Source: Acidobacteriota bacterium (GTDB taxonomy: Bacteria > Acidobacteriota > Terriglobia > Terriglobales > Acidobacteriaceae). Taken from it: a stretch of 64,000 nucleotides of DNA. Position numbers and translations under genes: made by a program. Below are positions 8,108 through 17,176 of this stretch, piece by piece (positions within the stretch are counted from its first letter, which is position 1; every line of letters starts with the position of its first letter). The notes under the pieces were generated by a model. It saw only the letters and a program-made list of their open reading frames with translations. It did not search any database and was not told where the DNA came from. The DNA is taken from assembly GCA_031296105.1 (NCBI GenBank), contig JARLGJ010000002.1:1-64000 (forward strand), written 5' to 3'.

Positions 8108-10819
8108 TTAGCGCGGCGAGTCCTTTAATTCCTCCAGGCGCTGCTGTGCGTAGGCCGCCGATTTCGTGTTCGGCGCCAGGTCCAGGTATTTCTGATACGC
8201 CTGCCGCGCTTCCTTTACCTGCTTCAGCTCCACCAGAGTGTCCGCCAGGTTCAGGTAGGCCACGGCGCGCGCGGGATCGATGCCAATCGACTTGCGATAC
8301 CACTGCGCGGCCTCGCCGTAGCGCGCCAGGCGGTAGCAGGCAAAGCCGGCGTTGTTGGCAAACAGAGCCCGCGTGGGGTCCATCTGCGCCGCCTGCACAA
8401 ACAGCGCCAGCGCCGCCGTGTAGTTCTTCTCTTTGTAGTCCCTCATGCCCTCGTCGTTCAGCGAGTACGCATTCCTGGCCACCGGGCGCGGCGTCACCGA
8501 CGGAGGAACCGGCTTTGCGGAAGCAACCTGCGGCGCGGTGTTTGCCGCCGGCGGCGTTCCCGTTGCGGGTGCCGTGCTCGCCGTCGCGACCGGTGCGGGC
8601 GTGGCCGGTGTTTGCGTGGTGGCGCGTGCCGCCGCCAGTTCCTGCCGCAGTTGTTCGTTCTGCTGCCGCAGGTTATCCAACTCGGCATTCAGGCGGATGC
8701 CCTGATCGCTGAGCTGCGAGCTGTTCGCGTCCAGAAATTCCGTGTCGTGCGTCAGGTCGAAGATGAAGTCTCCGCCCTCGCTGCCCGGCAGGTTGCCGAA
8801 GGCCGGCGTCTGCTGCGAGAGCGCGCTCACCGCCGGAGACACATAGGTCGCCAGCTCGCTGGCCGTGATGATGCCGTCGCCGTTCAAATCGGCCCGCCCG
8901 TCCAGGGCCTGCAGCAGCGTCCAGGAGAAGACGCTGTGCCCGTTGGGACCGTTGTCGGCCACCTGCTGATCCGCGCCCCCGGCGGTAAACATCTGCCGCG
9001 CCTCGCGCCGCGAGATCTCCGCCATGTAGTTGGACGACGCTCCCATGGCCGTGCCGCGCGTCAAGGCCAGTCCGCTGTAACAGGAGTCCATTACGAACAG
9101 CAGATGCTTCGCCGGGATCGCGTCCGACACATCCTGAAAGCTGGTCATCGAGATGGCCGTGCCCTCCAGGTTCGCCGTGCTGGCGTCCACCGGAATGATG
9201 TAGCCCAGCTCTTTGCCGTTGGGCAGCTTGCGCGTGGCGCCGTGTCCGGCAAAGAACACAAACACGCGGTCGTCGTGCTTCACCATGTCGGCGTTGCCCA
9301 GCTTGTCTCCCAGCAGAGACAGAATGTTCTGCCGCGTGGCCTGGCCGTCGGTCAGCAGAAAGACGTTCTCCGGCTTGAAGCGGTAGCGGTTCACCAGCAG
9401 GTCGCGCACCCCCTGCGCGTCGTTGGCGGCGTAGCTCAACTGCGGCCAGAGTTGATATTTGTCGATGCCAATCACCACCGCCCAGCTCTCGCGGTACGGC
9501 GTGGTAAAGGCCACCGGCGGCGGCGCGTCGTCCGTGCCGCGGGTCTTCACCGCCTGCTCCGTCTGGCTCCAGGAGGCAAACGTGTACCCCTTGGCGCGCA
9601 AGGCCGGCACCAGAGTGGGCAGCACCTCAATGGCCCGGTTGTGAATGTCGTGGAACAGGATGATGCCGCGTCCCTGCTTGTCCACCTCGTCCATCACCCG
9701 CTTCTCAATGCTGGCCGGCACCGGATCGGCCCAGTCCATCGAGTCGATGTTCCAGATCATCGTTTTCAGGTTGTCGTTCTTGGCCCGCGCCTCCACCGAA
9801 TCGCTCTCCGCGCCGTAGGGCGGGCGGAAGAGCACGGGAGCGCCGTTCAGCACCGCCTGCAATAGCTGGTTCGTGCTGTCGATCTCGCGCGCCTGCGCCT
9901 CCGGAGTCAGCTTGGGCAGCACCGGGTGCGAGTAGCTGTGGTTGCCGATCGTGTTGCCCGAAGCCAGAATCTGCCCGCTGATCTTCGCCAGCGGACCCAG
10001 CTTCACCTCGCCGTTATTCACCGTGCCCAGGTTCTTGCCAATTTCAAAGAACACGGCTTGCAGCTTGTTCTGGTTGAGAAAATTAAGGATCTGCGCCGTG
10101 TAGCGCGGGTGCGGCCCATCGTCAAAGGTCAGCAGGATGGTCTTCGGCGGCAGCTCGGTGCCCATGATCTGGTCGCGCTTCCTGGGCAGTCCGCTGCGCG
10201 TCTCCGCCGCGGGCAGCATCTCCTGGTACTGCTTCAGCAGCGCCTCGCGCGTGTACTTTTGCTGCAGGAACGCCAGGTAGCGCTCCCACGCCTCGCGATG
10301 CACCGGCATGGCCCGCGTCTTGAACTTCCCGTTGAGCTGTGCCACTTCTTTTTCGTACAGAGCCTGGATTTTCTTCAGCGCCGCGTGGTCTTCCTCCACG
10401 CGCCGCGTCAGCTTCACGTCCCTCGCCGGAGCCTCGCCGAGTTGCTCCAGCGCGTCGCGAAACACCAGCTTGTCGGCATCGCGGTAGCGTGTGCCCTCCA
10501 GCGTGTCCAGAAACTCCGCAGACGCCGGGGCGTTCGCGCGGCCGTCGCTGGTCAGCGCCGCAGTCAAATCCTCCAGCGCGCCGTGATTCTGCTCGAACAG
10601 CATCCAGGCAATGGTCTTCACCTGCAAGCGCGTTGCCTCGTCGAGCTGTTCTTCCCCGCTGGTCAGCACAATGATCTGCCGGTAGTGCTCCACAATCGCG
10701 TCCATCTGCCCGGCGATGCTCGGCGCTGGATTGGTCTGTGCCTGCGCCGGAGTCAACGTCAAAAGAAGAAGGAGGGGGAAAAGAAATCCTAAGAGAACGG
10801 GCCGTAGCTGGAGTTTCAT
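8108..10819 (-). CDS. Secreted NodB deacetylase - caspase (C14) - EF-hand - TPR fusion
   Basis: A 903-residue multidomain protein. Residues 1-28 form a signal peptide (LLGFLFPLLLLLTLTPAQAQ). Residues 30-210 are helical and unassigned. Residues 225-420 are a NodB polysaccharide deacetylase with TFDDGPHPRYT (D233, D234), the zinc motif HSYSH (294-298), RPPYG (332-336) and FHD (390-391). Residues 440-600 are a caspase-like peptidase with the histidine in FFAGHGA (H526) and the cysteine in MDSCYSG (C580). A perfect EF-hand loop, DLNGDGIITASE, spans 644-655. A coiled coil, an Ala/Pro-rich linker and about three TPRs (784-900) end the protein. All catalytic residues look intact. The start at 10819 is set by GAGGAA upstream and the signal peptide. 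Likely periplasmic or outer-surface; the substrates are unknown. Confidence 0.9.
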   Translation of the reverse strand: MKLQLRPVLLGFLFPLLLLLTLTPAQAQTNPAPSIAGQMDAIVEHYRQIIVLTSGEEQLDEATRLQVKTIAWMLFEQNHGALEDLTAALTSDGRANAPASAEFLDTLEGTRYRDADKLVFRDALEQLGEAPARDVKLTRRVEEDHAALKKIQALYEKEVAQLNGKFKTRAMPVHREAWERYLAFLQQKYTREALLKQYQEMLPAAETRSGLPRKRDQIMGTELPPKTILLTFDDGPHPRYTAQILNFLNQNKLQAVFFEIGKNLGTVNNGEVKLGPLAKISGQILASGNTIGNHSYSHPVLPKLTPEAQAREIDSTNQLLQAVLNGAPVLFRPPYGAESDSVEARAKNDNLKTMIWNIDSMDWADPVPASIEKRVMDEVDKQGRGIILFHDIHNRAIEVLPTLVPALRAKGYTFASWSQTEQAVKTRGTDDAPPPVAFTTPYRESWAVVIGIDKYQLWPQLSYAANDAQGVRDLLVNRYRFKPENVFLLTDGQATRQNILSLLGDKLGNADMVKHDDRVFVFFAGHGATRKLPNGKELGYIIPVDASTANLEGTAISMTSFQDVSDAIPAKHLLFVMDSCYSGLALTRGTAMGASSNYMAEISRREARQMFTAGGADQQVADNGPNGHSVFSWTLLQALDGRADLNGDGIITASELATYVSPAVSALSQQTPAFGNLPGSEGGDFIFDLTHDTEFLDANSSQLSDQGIRLNAELDNLRQQNEQLRQELAAARATTQTPATPAPVATASTAPATGTPPAANTAPQVASAKPVPPSVTPRPVARNAYSLNDEGMRDYKEKNYTAALALFVQAAQMDPTRALFANNAGFACYRLARYGEAAQWYRKSIGIDPARAVAYLNLADTLVELKQVKEARQAYQKYLDLAPNTKSAAYAQQRLEELKDSPR

Positions 10820-10984
10820 GAGGGTTCCTCGAACGCCTTTCAGAATGCCACATTGCACCGCGCGCGAACAGTGACCAACGGAACAAGTCCCCGGCGCGTC
10901 ATGCACCGGCATAGCATTCCCGCGCAAAGCGGATCGGAATGGACGGGGAGTTTGGCTATCGGACGCGGCCCCCGGAGCGGGCCG

Positions 10985-11902
10985 CTAATTGTTGGTAGAG
11001 GTGAGGGTTTCGAACTCGATGCGGTTGCGGCCGTTTTCCTTGGCCTTGTACAGCGCCGAGTCGGCCCGCGCCAGCAGGCCGTTCAGATCCTGCCCAAACA
11101 CCCACTGCGCAATGCCAATGCTCACGGTGATGGCCACCGGATGGTTGCCCAGCATGATGGGGTCGCAGCCAATGTTCTGGCGCACGCGCTCGGCCACCAT
11201 GCGCGCCGATTCCACGTTGCAATCCGGCAGCACCACCAGGAACTCGTCGCCGCCGTAGCGGCCCACGTGGTCGTATTCGCGGACGGCGGCCGACAGCTTC
11301 TCGGCGGCGTTGCGCAGCACCGCGTCTCCGGCCAGGTGTCCATAGGTGTCGTTGAGCTGCTTGAACCCGTCCAGGTCCACGAAGAACAGGCAGAGCGGCG
11401 CCTGCTGGCGGGCGGCGCGGCTGATCTCCGTGTTCAAAAGGTCCAGGATCGCGGCGCGGTTCCAGATGCGCAGCAGAGAGTCGTGCGAGGCCTCGAAGCG
11501 CAGCGCCTCGTGCGCCTCCAGCAGTTCGTGCTGGCTGCGTATGATGCGCTCTCCCACCCGCAGGCGGGCAATCAGTTCGGCCTCGCTCACCGGCTTGCAT
11601 AGGTAGTCGTCCGCGCCGTTCTCAAAGCCGTCCAACACGTCGCTGGGAGAATCGGCGATGCTCAGCAGAATGATATAGACGTACGGCTGACTGCGCTCGC
11701 GCATCAGGTGGCAGAGGTCGAAGCCGCCCAGACCGGGCATGAAGACGTCCAGAATCGCCATGCGCGGCGGATCGTCGGAGCTGAGGATCTGCTGTGCTTC
11801 GTAGCCGTTGGAGGCCAGCACAACCTGATACCCCCATTTCTCCAGCATTTTGCGGAGTGTCTCGCGATACAGCCCCGAATCGTCGGCTACCAGTACGTTC
11901 AT
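10985..11902 (-). CDS. Response regulator with GGDEF domain (PleD-like diguanylate cyclase)
   Basis: A 305-residue soluble protein. The N-terminal receiver (residues 1-120) has the acidic pair in VADDSG, the phosphoacceptor aspartate in ILDVFMPG and the lysine in YLCKPVS. The C-terminal GGDEF domain (about 140-300) has an intact YGGDEF signature. Five residues before it is an RXXD inhibitory site (REYD), so product feedback is expected. It should make cyclic di-GMP when phosphorylated. No partner kinase is adjacent, but two PilZ receptors lie within 6 kb. ATG at 11902. Confidence 0.92.
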   Translation of the reverse strand: MNVLVADDSGLYRETLRKMLEKWGYQVVLASNGYEAQQILSSDDPPRMAILDVFMPGLGGFDLCHLMRERSQPYVYIILLSIADSPSDVLDGFENGADDYLCKPVSEAELIARLRVGERIIRSQHELLEAHEALRFEASHDSLLRIWNRAAILDLLNTEISRAARQQAPLCLFFVDLDGFKQLNDTYGHLAGDAVLRNAAEKLSAAVREYDHVGRYGGDEFLVVLPDCNVESARMVAERVRQNIGCDPIMLGNHPVAITVSIGIAQWVFGQDLNGLLARADSALYKAKENGRNRIEFETLTSTNN

Positions 11903-12137
11903 TGCGATCCCGAAACTGCGGTACCTGGCGGAAGTGGCGTGGCGCGCCGGGTATAAATGAGAATTGGGTTTAGCTTACATCGATTTGCAGCGCGGCCAAA
12001 TACAATCCGGCGGCGGCCGGTGGAAATTGAAAAACCAAAGTTTCACAGGTTGGAAAACAAACTGAAAAACTGTGCAATCGGCGTCACACCACCCCGCGCC
12101 CGAGGCCGGAGAAGCGATCCCTCAGCCTGGAGCGTGC

Positions 12138-12473
12138 TCAGAAAAACGGGTTATGTTGCACCAAGGCTACCATGCGCTCAATCGCGCGCCGCTCCTCGGC
12201 CCCGGCCGGCAGAAAGCGCAGTCCAAAGCGATTTCCGCCGTGCTGGCGCACCACGCAGCCTGTCACCCGGACCACCTGTTCGTCCACTTCAATCTCCACC
12301 CGCACCGGCTTGCCCGCCGCAGGCGCCTCGTGCAGATTCAGCCCCGCCCCCTCGCTGCTCAGTTCGGAGCAGCGGCCGTGCAGCCTGCGCCCCTGTTCGT
12401 CGTGCAACACCACGGGGAGATCGACGCGAAATCGCGGACGGCGGTACACCAGCTTTCTCGGGATGCTTCTCAT
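12138..12473 (-). CDS. Single-domain PilZ protein (c-di-GMP receptor)
   Basis: A 111-residue protein that is little more than a PilZ domain. The N-terminal arginine motif is in RRPRFRVDLPV and the second motif is SELSSEGAGL, where glutamate replaces the usual Asp/Asn in (D/N)XSXXG. The central strands (VRVEIEVDEQVVRVTGCVVR) fit the PilZ barrel. Such proteins change partner activity when cyclic di-GMP binds. ATG at 12473 has GGAG 6 bases upstream. Whether the Glu substitution weakens binding cannot be judged from sequence. Confidence 0.85.
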   Translation of the reverse strand: MRSIPRKLVYRRPRFRVDLPVVLHDEQGRRLHGRCSELSSEGAGLNLHEAPAAGKPVRVEIEVDEQVVRVTGCVVRQHGGNRFGLRFLPAGAEERRAIERMVALVQHNPFF

Positions 12474-13043
12474 CGCGCGCTCCAGCGTTCCCGCTCCGTC
12501 AAAACGCAGAGCCGTTCCTCCTCCGCGGGCGGGTAACAGTATGATTTATCGGCGCGGCGCGCGGGATGCTTCAAGAATGATCGCCCGCATGGCTCCCACG
12601 GAGCGCCTGCCGGGTATGGGCGGGCAAAATGAGACGCAAAGGATTAAGGCTACTGATTCTAACCACGCAACTTGTCCATCCAACGTGCCCCCCTCCGCCG
12701 GCTTCGGGCAAGGCCACGCCGGAATCCCGCCGCGGACGCCCTCGCACCGCAGGAAGCCATCGAGCAACCACTCTATTTTCAATATTTTCACGCGCTCCGC
12801 CTGCCTATCCGCGGAAATCCGGAGTGGCGTCAATGGATTTTCCGGCGGGACAGCCAACTGTTACAGATTGAAACGTGTGCACCATGCGCACACCGCGCTG
12901 GAAACGCACAGGCAAACCTGCTTATCTTTTGATTAGGATTTCTTAAATCTCGCGCACAATAAGGATGGATTGATTGATTTAGTTGTTCCCAGCCGTGGCC
13001 CCGCGCCAGACCCGGTGTCATGGTTGGTCTTTTGGAGCCGCCG
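12474..13043. other. Intergenic region between divergent PilZ and OmpR-type genes
   Basis: A 570-base gap between divergent genes, so it should carry both promoters. A plus-strand frame at 12672-12932 (86 codons) contains a protein-like stretch (EQPLYFQYFHALRLPIRGNP) but lacks a ribosome site and may be a gene relic. A minus-strand frame at 12546-12857 shows no protein character. An AT-rich patch at about 12920-12980 lies before the regulator gene and is the likely promoter area. Confidence 0.4.
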
Positions 13044-13748
13044 ATGACCACAGCCATATACTCCGTCGCCAAACCACCGCAGATTCTAGTCGTAGAAGAC
13101 GATCAGCCCCTGGCTTCCTTTATCGGGGAACGTCTTCAATCTGAGTTGTATGGGGTTGATGTCCTGTACGACGGACTGGATGCCTCCAGTGCCCTGAAGA
13201 ATCCGAAGTACGATCTGGTGATTCTGGATCTCTCCCTGCCGCACGTCGATGGCCTCACCCTTTTGCAGGAGCTGCGGCCGCAGAATCCAACTCTGCCCGT
13301 GCTGGTGCTCACCGGGCGTTGCAGTTCGGAGGACCGGGTGAACTCGCTCGATTCCGGCGCCGATGACTGCATGAACAAGCCCTTCTCGCTGTCGGAGCTT
13401 TCCGCCCGCGTGCGCGCCTTGCTGCGCCGCAACTTCCACCCCGTGGAGGATTCCACCGTCATTGCCGACCTCATGGTGGACCGGCGCAACCACCGCGTGC
13501 ACCGTGCCGGACGGCGGATTTCCCTCAGTTCGCGTGAGTTCGGCGTGCTGGACTACCTGGTTCGCAACGCGCGCCATCCAGTAACGCGCGCGGAGTTGAT
13601 GGAGAACGTCTGGCACCATGCCTTCGACGCCTCCACCAACCTGGTGGATGTCTATGTGAAGTATGTGCGTGACAAGGTAGACGGCCCCGGCGAGCAGAAG
13701 CTGATCCTAACCCTGCGCGGCATCGGCTACACGCTCACCGACGAGTAG
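13044..13748 (+). CDS. OmpR/PhoB-family response regulator
   Basis: A 234-residue two-domain regulator. The receiver (residues 12-125) has VVEDDQ, the phosphoacceptor in LVILDLSLP, LTGR and the lysine in NKPFS. The C-terminal winged helix (about 140-234) ends with the usual recognition pattern NLVDVYVKYVRDKVDGP and LILTLRGIGYTL. I chose ATG 13044 because GGAG lies 6 bases upstream; ATG 13020, eight codons earlier, has none. No cognate histidine kinase is adjacent, so it may be an orphan within this signalling block. Confidence 0.92.
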   Translation: MTTAIYSVAKPPQILVVEDDQPLASFIGERLQSELYGVDVLYDGLDASSALKNPKYDLVILDLSLPHVDGLTLLQELRPQNPTLPVLVLTGRCSSEDRVNSLDSGADDCMNKPFSLSELSARVRALLRRNFHPVEDSTVIADLMVDRRNHRVHRAGRRISLSSREFGVLDYLVRNARHPVTRAELMENVWHHAFDASTNLVDVYVKYVRDKVDGPGEQKLILTLRGIGYTLTDE

Positions 13749-13775
13749 TCCGCGCCGGGTTCTGCTTTTTTCGCG

Positions 13776-14219
13776 CTACGGGCGGGGTTGAGCGTCCTCG
13801 GGCGCAGCCGTTGGCACGGCTTCGTGATGCCCGGCCGCGCCCGGCAGCGCCCTTTGGCTTAGCGCCTCGACAATGTTTTCCAGCAGCAAAGGAAATTGAA
13901 GCGGCTTGAGCAGGAAGCGATCCGCGCCGGCCGCGTCAACCTCCCGCCTCACATCGTCGTCGGCCATTCCGGACCACGCCACAATGGCGGGGCGGAATTC
14001 CTGCGCGGCCAGACGGCGGATCGCGGCCAGGCCTTCCTTCACGCCGCCCGGAAGCGTCAGGTCCACCACGGCCAGATCGAAGTGCTGCGCCGCGCAGGCC
14101 GCCTCAACCGCCGCCAGGCTGCCGGCGCACTCTACGGCGTACCCCTGACGGCCCAGCAACGCCTGGAAAGCCTCCAGCACATCCTCTTCGTCATCCACCA
14201 GCAGGATCGAATCCATCAT
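13776..14219 (-). CDS. Single-domain response regulator (receiver only)
   Basis: A receiver protein of about 147 residues, CheY/Spo0F-like. It shows LLVDDEED, the aspartate in LAVVDLTLPGG, the serine-containing switch segment IVAWSGMADDD and FLLKPLQ. About 30 further residues rich in Ala and Pro have no domain character. It converges on the OmpR-type gene with 27 bases between the stops. The start is uncertain: ATG 14219, ATG 14216 and ATG 14240 are in frame, and a GAGGAG box sits 13 bases before 14219. Confidence 0.85.
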   Translation of the reverse strand: MMDSILLVDDEEDVLEAFQALLGRQGYAVECAGSLAAVEAACAAQHFDLAVVDLTLPGGVKEGLAAIRRLAAQEFRPAIVAWSGMADDDVRREVDAAGADRFLLKPLQFPLLLENIVEALSQRALPGAAGHHEAVPTAAPEDAQPRP

Positions 14220-14490
14220 TGCGAAGTCACCGCTCCTCATATAGAAGAATTATCGGTGCGCTGCGCATTTTCTTCACCCCGGCGCGTCATTCTTTTGCTG
14301 CATTGCCAAGCTCCCTTTCGGGAAAATTTTCCAAGAATCATCCTAAGCCGTGCAAATATTTCGACTTAAGTGATATTCTTCCGACTCGTGCCCCTGTTCT
14401 GTTTTGGGACAGAAACGATTGCCGGAATCTCTTTCGCGTACTCATTTTTCCCGCTTCGCTACCGGGGCAACTTCACTGCGGAGTCAGAGC

Positions 14491-15876
14491 ATGCAGGCCA
14501 AACCGTCCGGCCCCGTTCCCGGACTTCCGCCACTCACGCTGCTGGTTGTCGATGACGACCGCTCGGTGCGCGAAGCGTGCCAGGCCATTGCCGAATCGCT
14601 CGGCATGAAGGCCTTGTCCGCCGCTTCGGCGCATGAGGGGCTCGCGCGCATCGAGCAGGCCTCGGTAGACGTGGTGCTCACCGATCTACGCATGCCGGGC
14701 ATGGACGGCATTCAATTTCTGGAGGCCATCCGCCGTCTCCAGCCCGACGTCTTCGTCATCATCATGTCTGGCTACGGCTCCATCGAGACGGCCGTGGAGT
14801 CCATGCGCAAAGGCGCCACCGCCTTCATCAGCAAGCCCTTCCGCTTGGACGAACTGCGCCAGACCCTGCATCGCATCGCCGGTGACATTGCCTCCCGCCA
14901 CGGCGAGGCCTCTCTGCACCAGGAAAAAGAGACCTTCAACTGTGAGACGCTGCTCACCGGGCGCTCGCCGGAGATGCGCCAGCTCTACCGCGCCATCAAA
15001 CACGCCGCCGGCGCCGCCACGCCCATCTTGATTCTCGGTGAGGCGGGCACCGGCAAGGAAGATCTGGCGCGCGCCATTCACCTCGCCATACGCGGGGCCT
15101 CCGTGCCGTTCATTCCCGTCGATTGCTGCTCGCTCTCGCCCGAGCTCCTGGAGGGAGAGCTTTTCGGCCACGCCAAGGGATCGTTCCCCGCCGCCGTGAC
15201 CGACAAAGACGGGCTGCTGGTGGCCGCCGGAGAAGGAACCGTGCTGCTCAACAGCATCGGCGATCTTCCCATCGACACCCAGGCCAAGCTGGCGCGCACC
15301 ATACAGACCAGAACCGTCCGCCCCTACGGAGCCACCGAGTCCGTGCCTCTCAAGGCGCGCATCATGGCCACCAGCCAGCGCGACCTGGCACAGCTTGTCG
15401 CCAAGGGCGTCTTCCGGCAGGACTTGTATTTCCTGCTCTCGGTCCTGGCCTTGCGTCTTCCTCCCCTGCGCCAGCGCGCCGCGGATATTCCGCTGATTGC
15501 CGAGCATTTTCTGAACAAATTTCAGAAGGAACATCAGGCCTTCAAGGCGCTGGCGTCCGACGCGCTCGCCGCCCTGTCTCAGTACCACTGGCCCGGCAAT
15601 CTGTGGGAGATGCGCTCCGTGCTGCAGCGCGCCTATCTGCTGGCGCCGGGCAACACCATTGGCGTCGCGCAACTCCCGCCAGAGGTCGCGAGCAGCACGC
15701 AGACGCCCGCGCCCGCCGAGGAACGCCACGGCATGTCTCTGGCCGACCTGGAGCGCGAAGGCGTAGTCAACGCGCTGCGGGAAACCCGCGGCGATAAGCA
15801 GAAAGCGGCGCGGCTGCTCGGCGTCAGCCGCACCACCCTCTACCGGAAGCTGCATGAATATGACATTGCCCATTGA
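14491..15876 (+). CDS. NtrC-like response regulator with degenerate AAA+ domain
   Basis: About 461 residues in the order receiver, AAA+ and Fis-type helix-turn-helix. The receiver is intact (VVDDDRS, VLTDLRMPG, ISKPFR). The Walker A motif is kept (GEAGTGKE), but the sigma-54 contact loop GAFTGA reads GSFPAA. Walker B GTLFLDEIG reads GTVLLNSIG, so both acidic residues are lost. The arginine-finger segment FREDLYYRL reads FRQDLYFLL, and WPGNVREL reads WPGNLWEM. The DNA-binding end (GDKQKAARLLGVSRTTLYRK) looks functional. It can hardly activate sigma-54 polymerase by ATP hydrolysis and may instead act as a simple DNA-binding regulator. Start 14491 is likely; an in-frame ATG at 14404 exists. Confidence 0.88.
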   Translation: MQAKPSGPVPGLPPLTLLVVDDDRSVREACQAIAESLGMKALSAASAHEGLARIEQASVDVVLTDLRMPGMDGIQFLEAIRRLQPDVFVIIMSGYGSIETAVESMRKGATAFISKPFRLDELRQTLHRIAGDIASRHGEASLHQEKETFNCETLLTGRSPEMRQLYRAIKHAAGAATPILILGEAGTGKEDLARAIHLAIRGASVPFIPVDCCSLSPELLEGELFGHAKGSFPAAVTDKDGLLVAAGEGTVLLNSIGDLPIDTQAKLARTIQTRTVRPYGATESVPLKARIMATSQRDLAQLVAKGVFRQDLYFLLSVLALRLPPLRQRAADIPLIAEHFLNKFQKEHQAFKALASDALAALSQYHWPGNLWEMRSVLQRAYLLAPGNTIGVAQLPPEVASSTQTPAPAEERHGMSLADLEREGVVNALRETRGDKQKAARLLGVSRTTLYRKLHEYDIAH

Positions 15877-16375
15877 GTCCGTGCTGCTGGTGACGGCCTC
15901 GACGCGCCGCGACGAGCTGCGCTCCATGCTGCACGAGCGCCTGCACGTACCCATTGTGCTGGCGGAATCCTTTGCCCAGGCCGCCGAAGCCCTCGCCGGC
16001 TCGCAGCACCGCGCCGTCGTCCTCGATGAAGCTCTCTGCGATCTGGCTCCCGAGGAGACCAGTTATTTTCTGGCGCGCTGTACCGAGGAATTTCCCGTCT
16101 TCATCAAGCCCGCCATCAGCACCGCCGAGCGCTGCGCCACCCAGGTCGAGCTCGGGTTGCAGCGCATGGAAAAGGAAAAACAGGCGCTCCTGCGGGCCAT
16201 GCAGCGGCAGGTTTACGCCCAGGTGAATGACGCGCTTACCGCCATTCTCATCTGCGCCCCCCTGGCTCTCAAGACTCCCGGCCTGCCACCGGAGGCCGTG
16301 CGCAACCTAGACTCCGTGGTGAAGGCCGCCGAGTCCATGCACCACGCGCTCTCCGCCTCCGAAGTGGACGAATAG
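15854..16375 (+). CDS. Pseudo-receiver protein with HisKA-like C-terminus
   Basis: A 173-residue protein whose start lies inside the end of the NtrC-like gene (23-base overlap), so the two are probably co-translated. Residues 1-100 look like a receiver fold (SVLLVTASTRRDELRSMLHE, then AVVLDEALCD), but the acidic pair is missing and VLDE is at an odd place. Residues 110-170 resemble a histidine-kinase dimerisation helix pair (VNDALTAILICAPLAL, then RNLDSVVKAAESMHHAL), yet the H-box histidine is absent. It may be a scaffold or dimerisation partner for the NtrC-like protein. No catalytic function can be assigned. Confidence 0.7.
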   Translation: MNMTLPIESVLLVTASTRRDELRSMLHERLHVPIVLAESFAQAAEALAGSQHRAVVLDEALCDLAPEETSYFLARCTEEFPVFIKPAISTAERCATQVELGLQRMEKEKQALLRAMQRQVYAQVNDALTAILICAPLALKTPGLPPEAVRNLDSVVKAAESMHHALSASEVDE

Positions 16376-16519
16376 GCCGCGGGGCCGCCGCATTCTGCTT
16401 CCGGCATCGTGCACTTTCCGGCGGCTTCCCCGTCCCTGTATCATGGAAGTGCGCTCGGTGAGCGCGGGCCCCATGTCCGCGCCTGGCGCCAGACAGTGGG
16501 CCGCGGATGGAATACGCTC

Positions 16520-17176
16520 ATGTCTGCTTTTCTGCTTCCGGATGACTTCGTTCTGCTCAGCCTCGCCGCAAGCGATGCGACCGCGCCCGAGCGCCTCATC
16601 GAGGCCCAGGTCGAGTCCGTGGTGCTGCGTACCCGCTGCCGCCTGCGATTAAAACCCGGCGAGCGCCTGGAGCAGCTTCCCGCGCGCCTGGTCGTCCGCA
16701 AGAACACCGTGCAGGGCTTGGTGGAGCTGGATGCCAGCGGCGTCTCCCTGACTCATGACGATCCGGTCTCGCTCACCCTCGACCTCGACGGTCCCGCGCG
16801 CAGCACGCAGCGCCGCGATTCCTGGCGCATCGGCATGGCCATGCCCGCACGCTTCCGCAATCTCTCCCTGGCCCGCCCCGGCCAGCCCGAAGAGTGGCAC
16901 CACGCCGTGGTCAACGATCTCTCGCAGGGCGGCGCCGCGCTGCAAATCCAGGGTGAGCCGCTCGCGGTGGGCCACCGTGTCGTCATCGAACTCACCCTCA
17001 GCGAGCGCCACTTCCAGCTTCCCGCCACCGTCTGCCGCGCCGAACTGCGCACGGACGGCAAGCCCGGCTGTTGCAGCTTGCAATTCTCCGGCCTCGACCT
17101 GCGCGAGCGGAACCTTTTAGGGCGCGCCCTGGCCCAGGCCGAGCTCAAGCTGCTCAGCCGCCGCGTCCGCGTTTAA
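16520..17176 (+). CDS. YcgR-like PilZ protein (c-di-GMP receptor)
   Basis: A 218-residue two-part protein. An N-terminal YcgR-N-like beta domain (residues 1-95) leads into a PilZ domain with RRDSWRIGM (RXXXR) and NDLSQGGAAL (NXSXXG); both cyclic di-GMP contact motifs are intact. It likely controls motility or polymer export in answer to the nearby cyclases. I selected ATG 16520; a longer frame begins at 16409 but its extra residues have no domain character. Its TAA stop is formed by the first bases of a MITE-like repeat. Confidence 0.85.
   Translation: MSAFLLPDDFVLLSLAASDATAPERLIEAQVESVVLRTRCRLRLKPGERLEQLPARLVVRKNTVQGLVELDASGVSLTHDDPVSLTLDLDGPARSTQRRDSWRIGMAMPARFRNLSLARPGQPEEWHHAVVNDLSQGGAALQIQGEPLAVGHRVVIELTLSERHFQLPATVCRAELRTDGKPGCCSLQFSGLDLRERNLLGRALAQAELKLLSRRVRV

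Noticed and set aside
12546..12857. Minus-strand open frame of 103 codons
   Set aside because: No ribosome site, no protein-like pattern, and it lies in the divergent promoter region.
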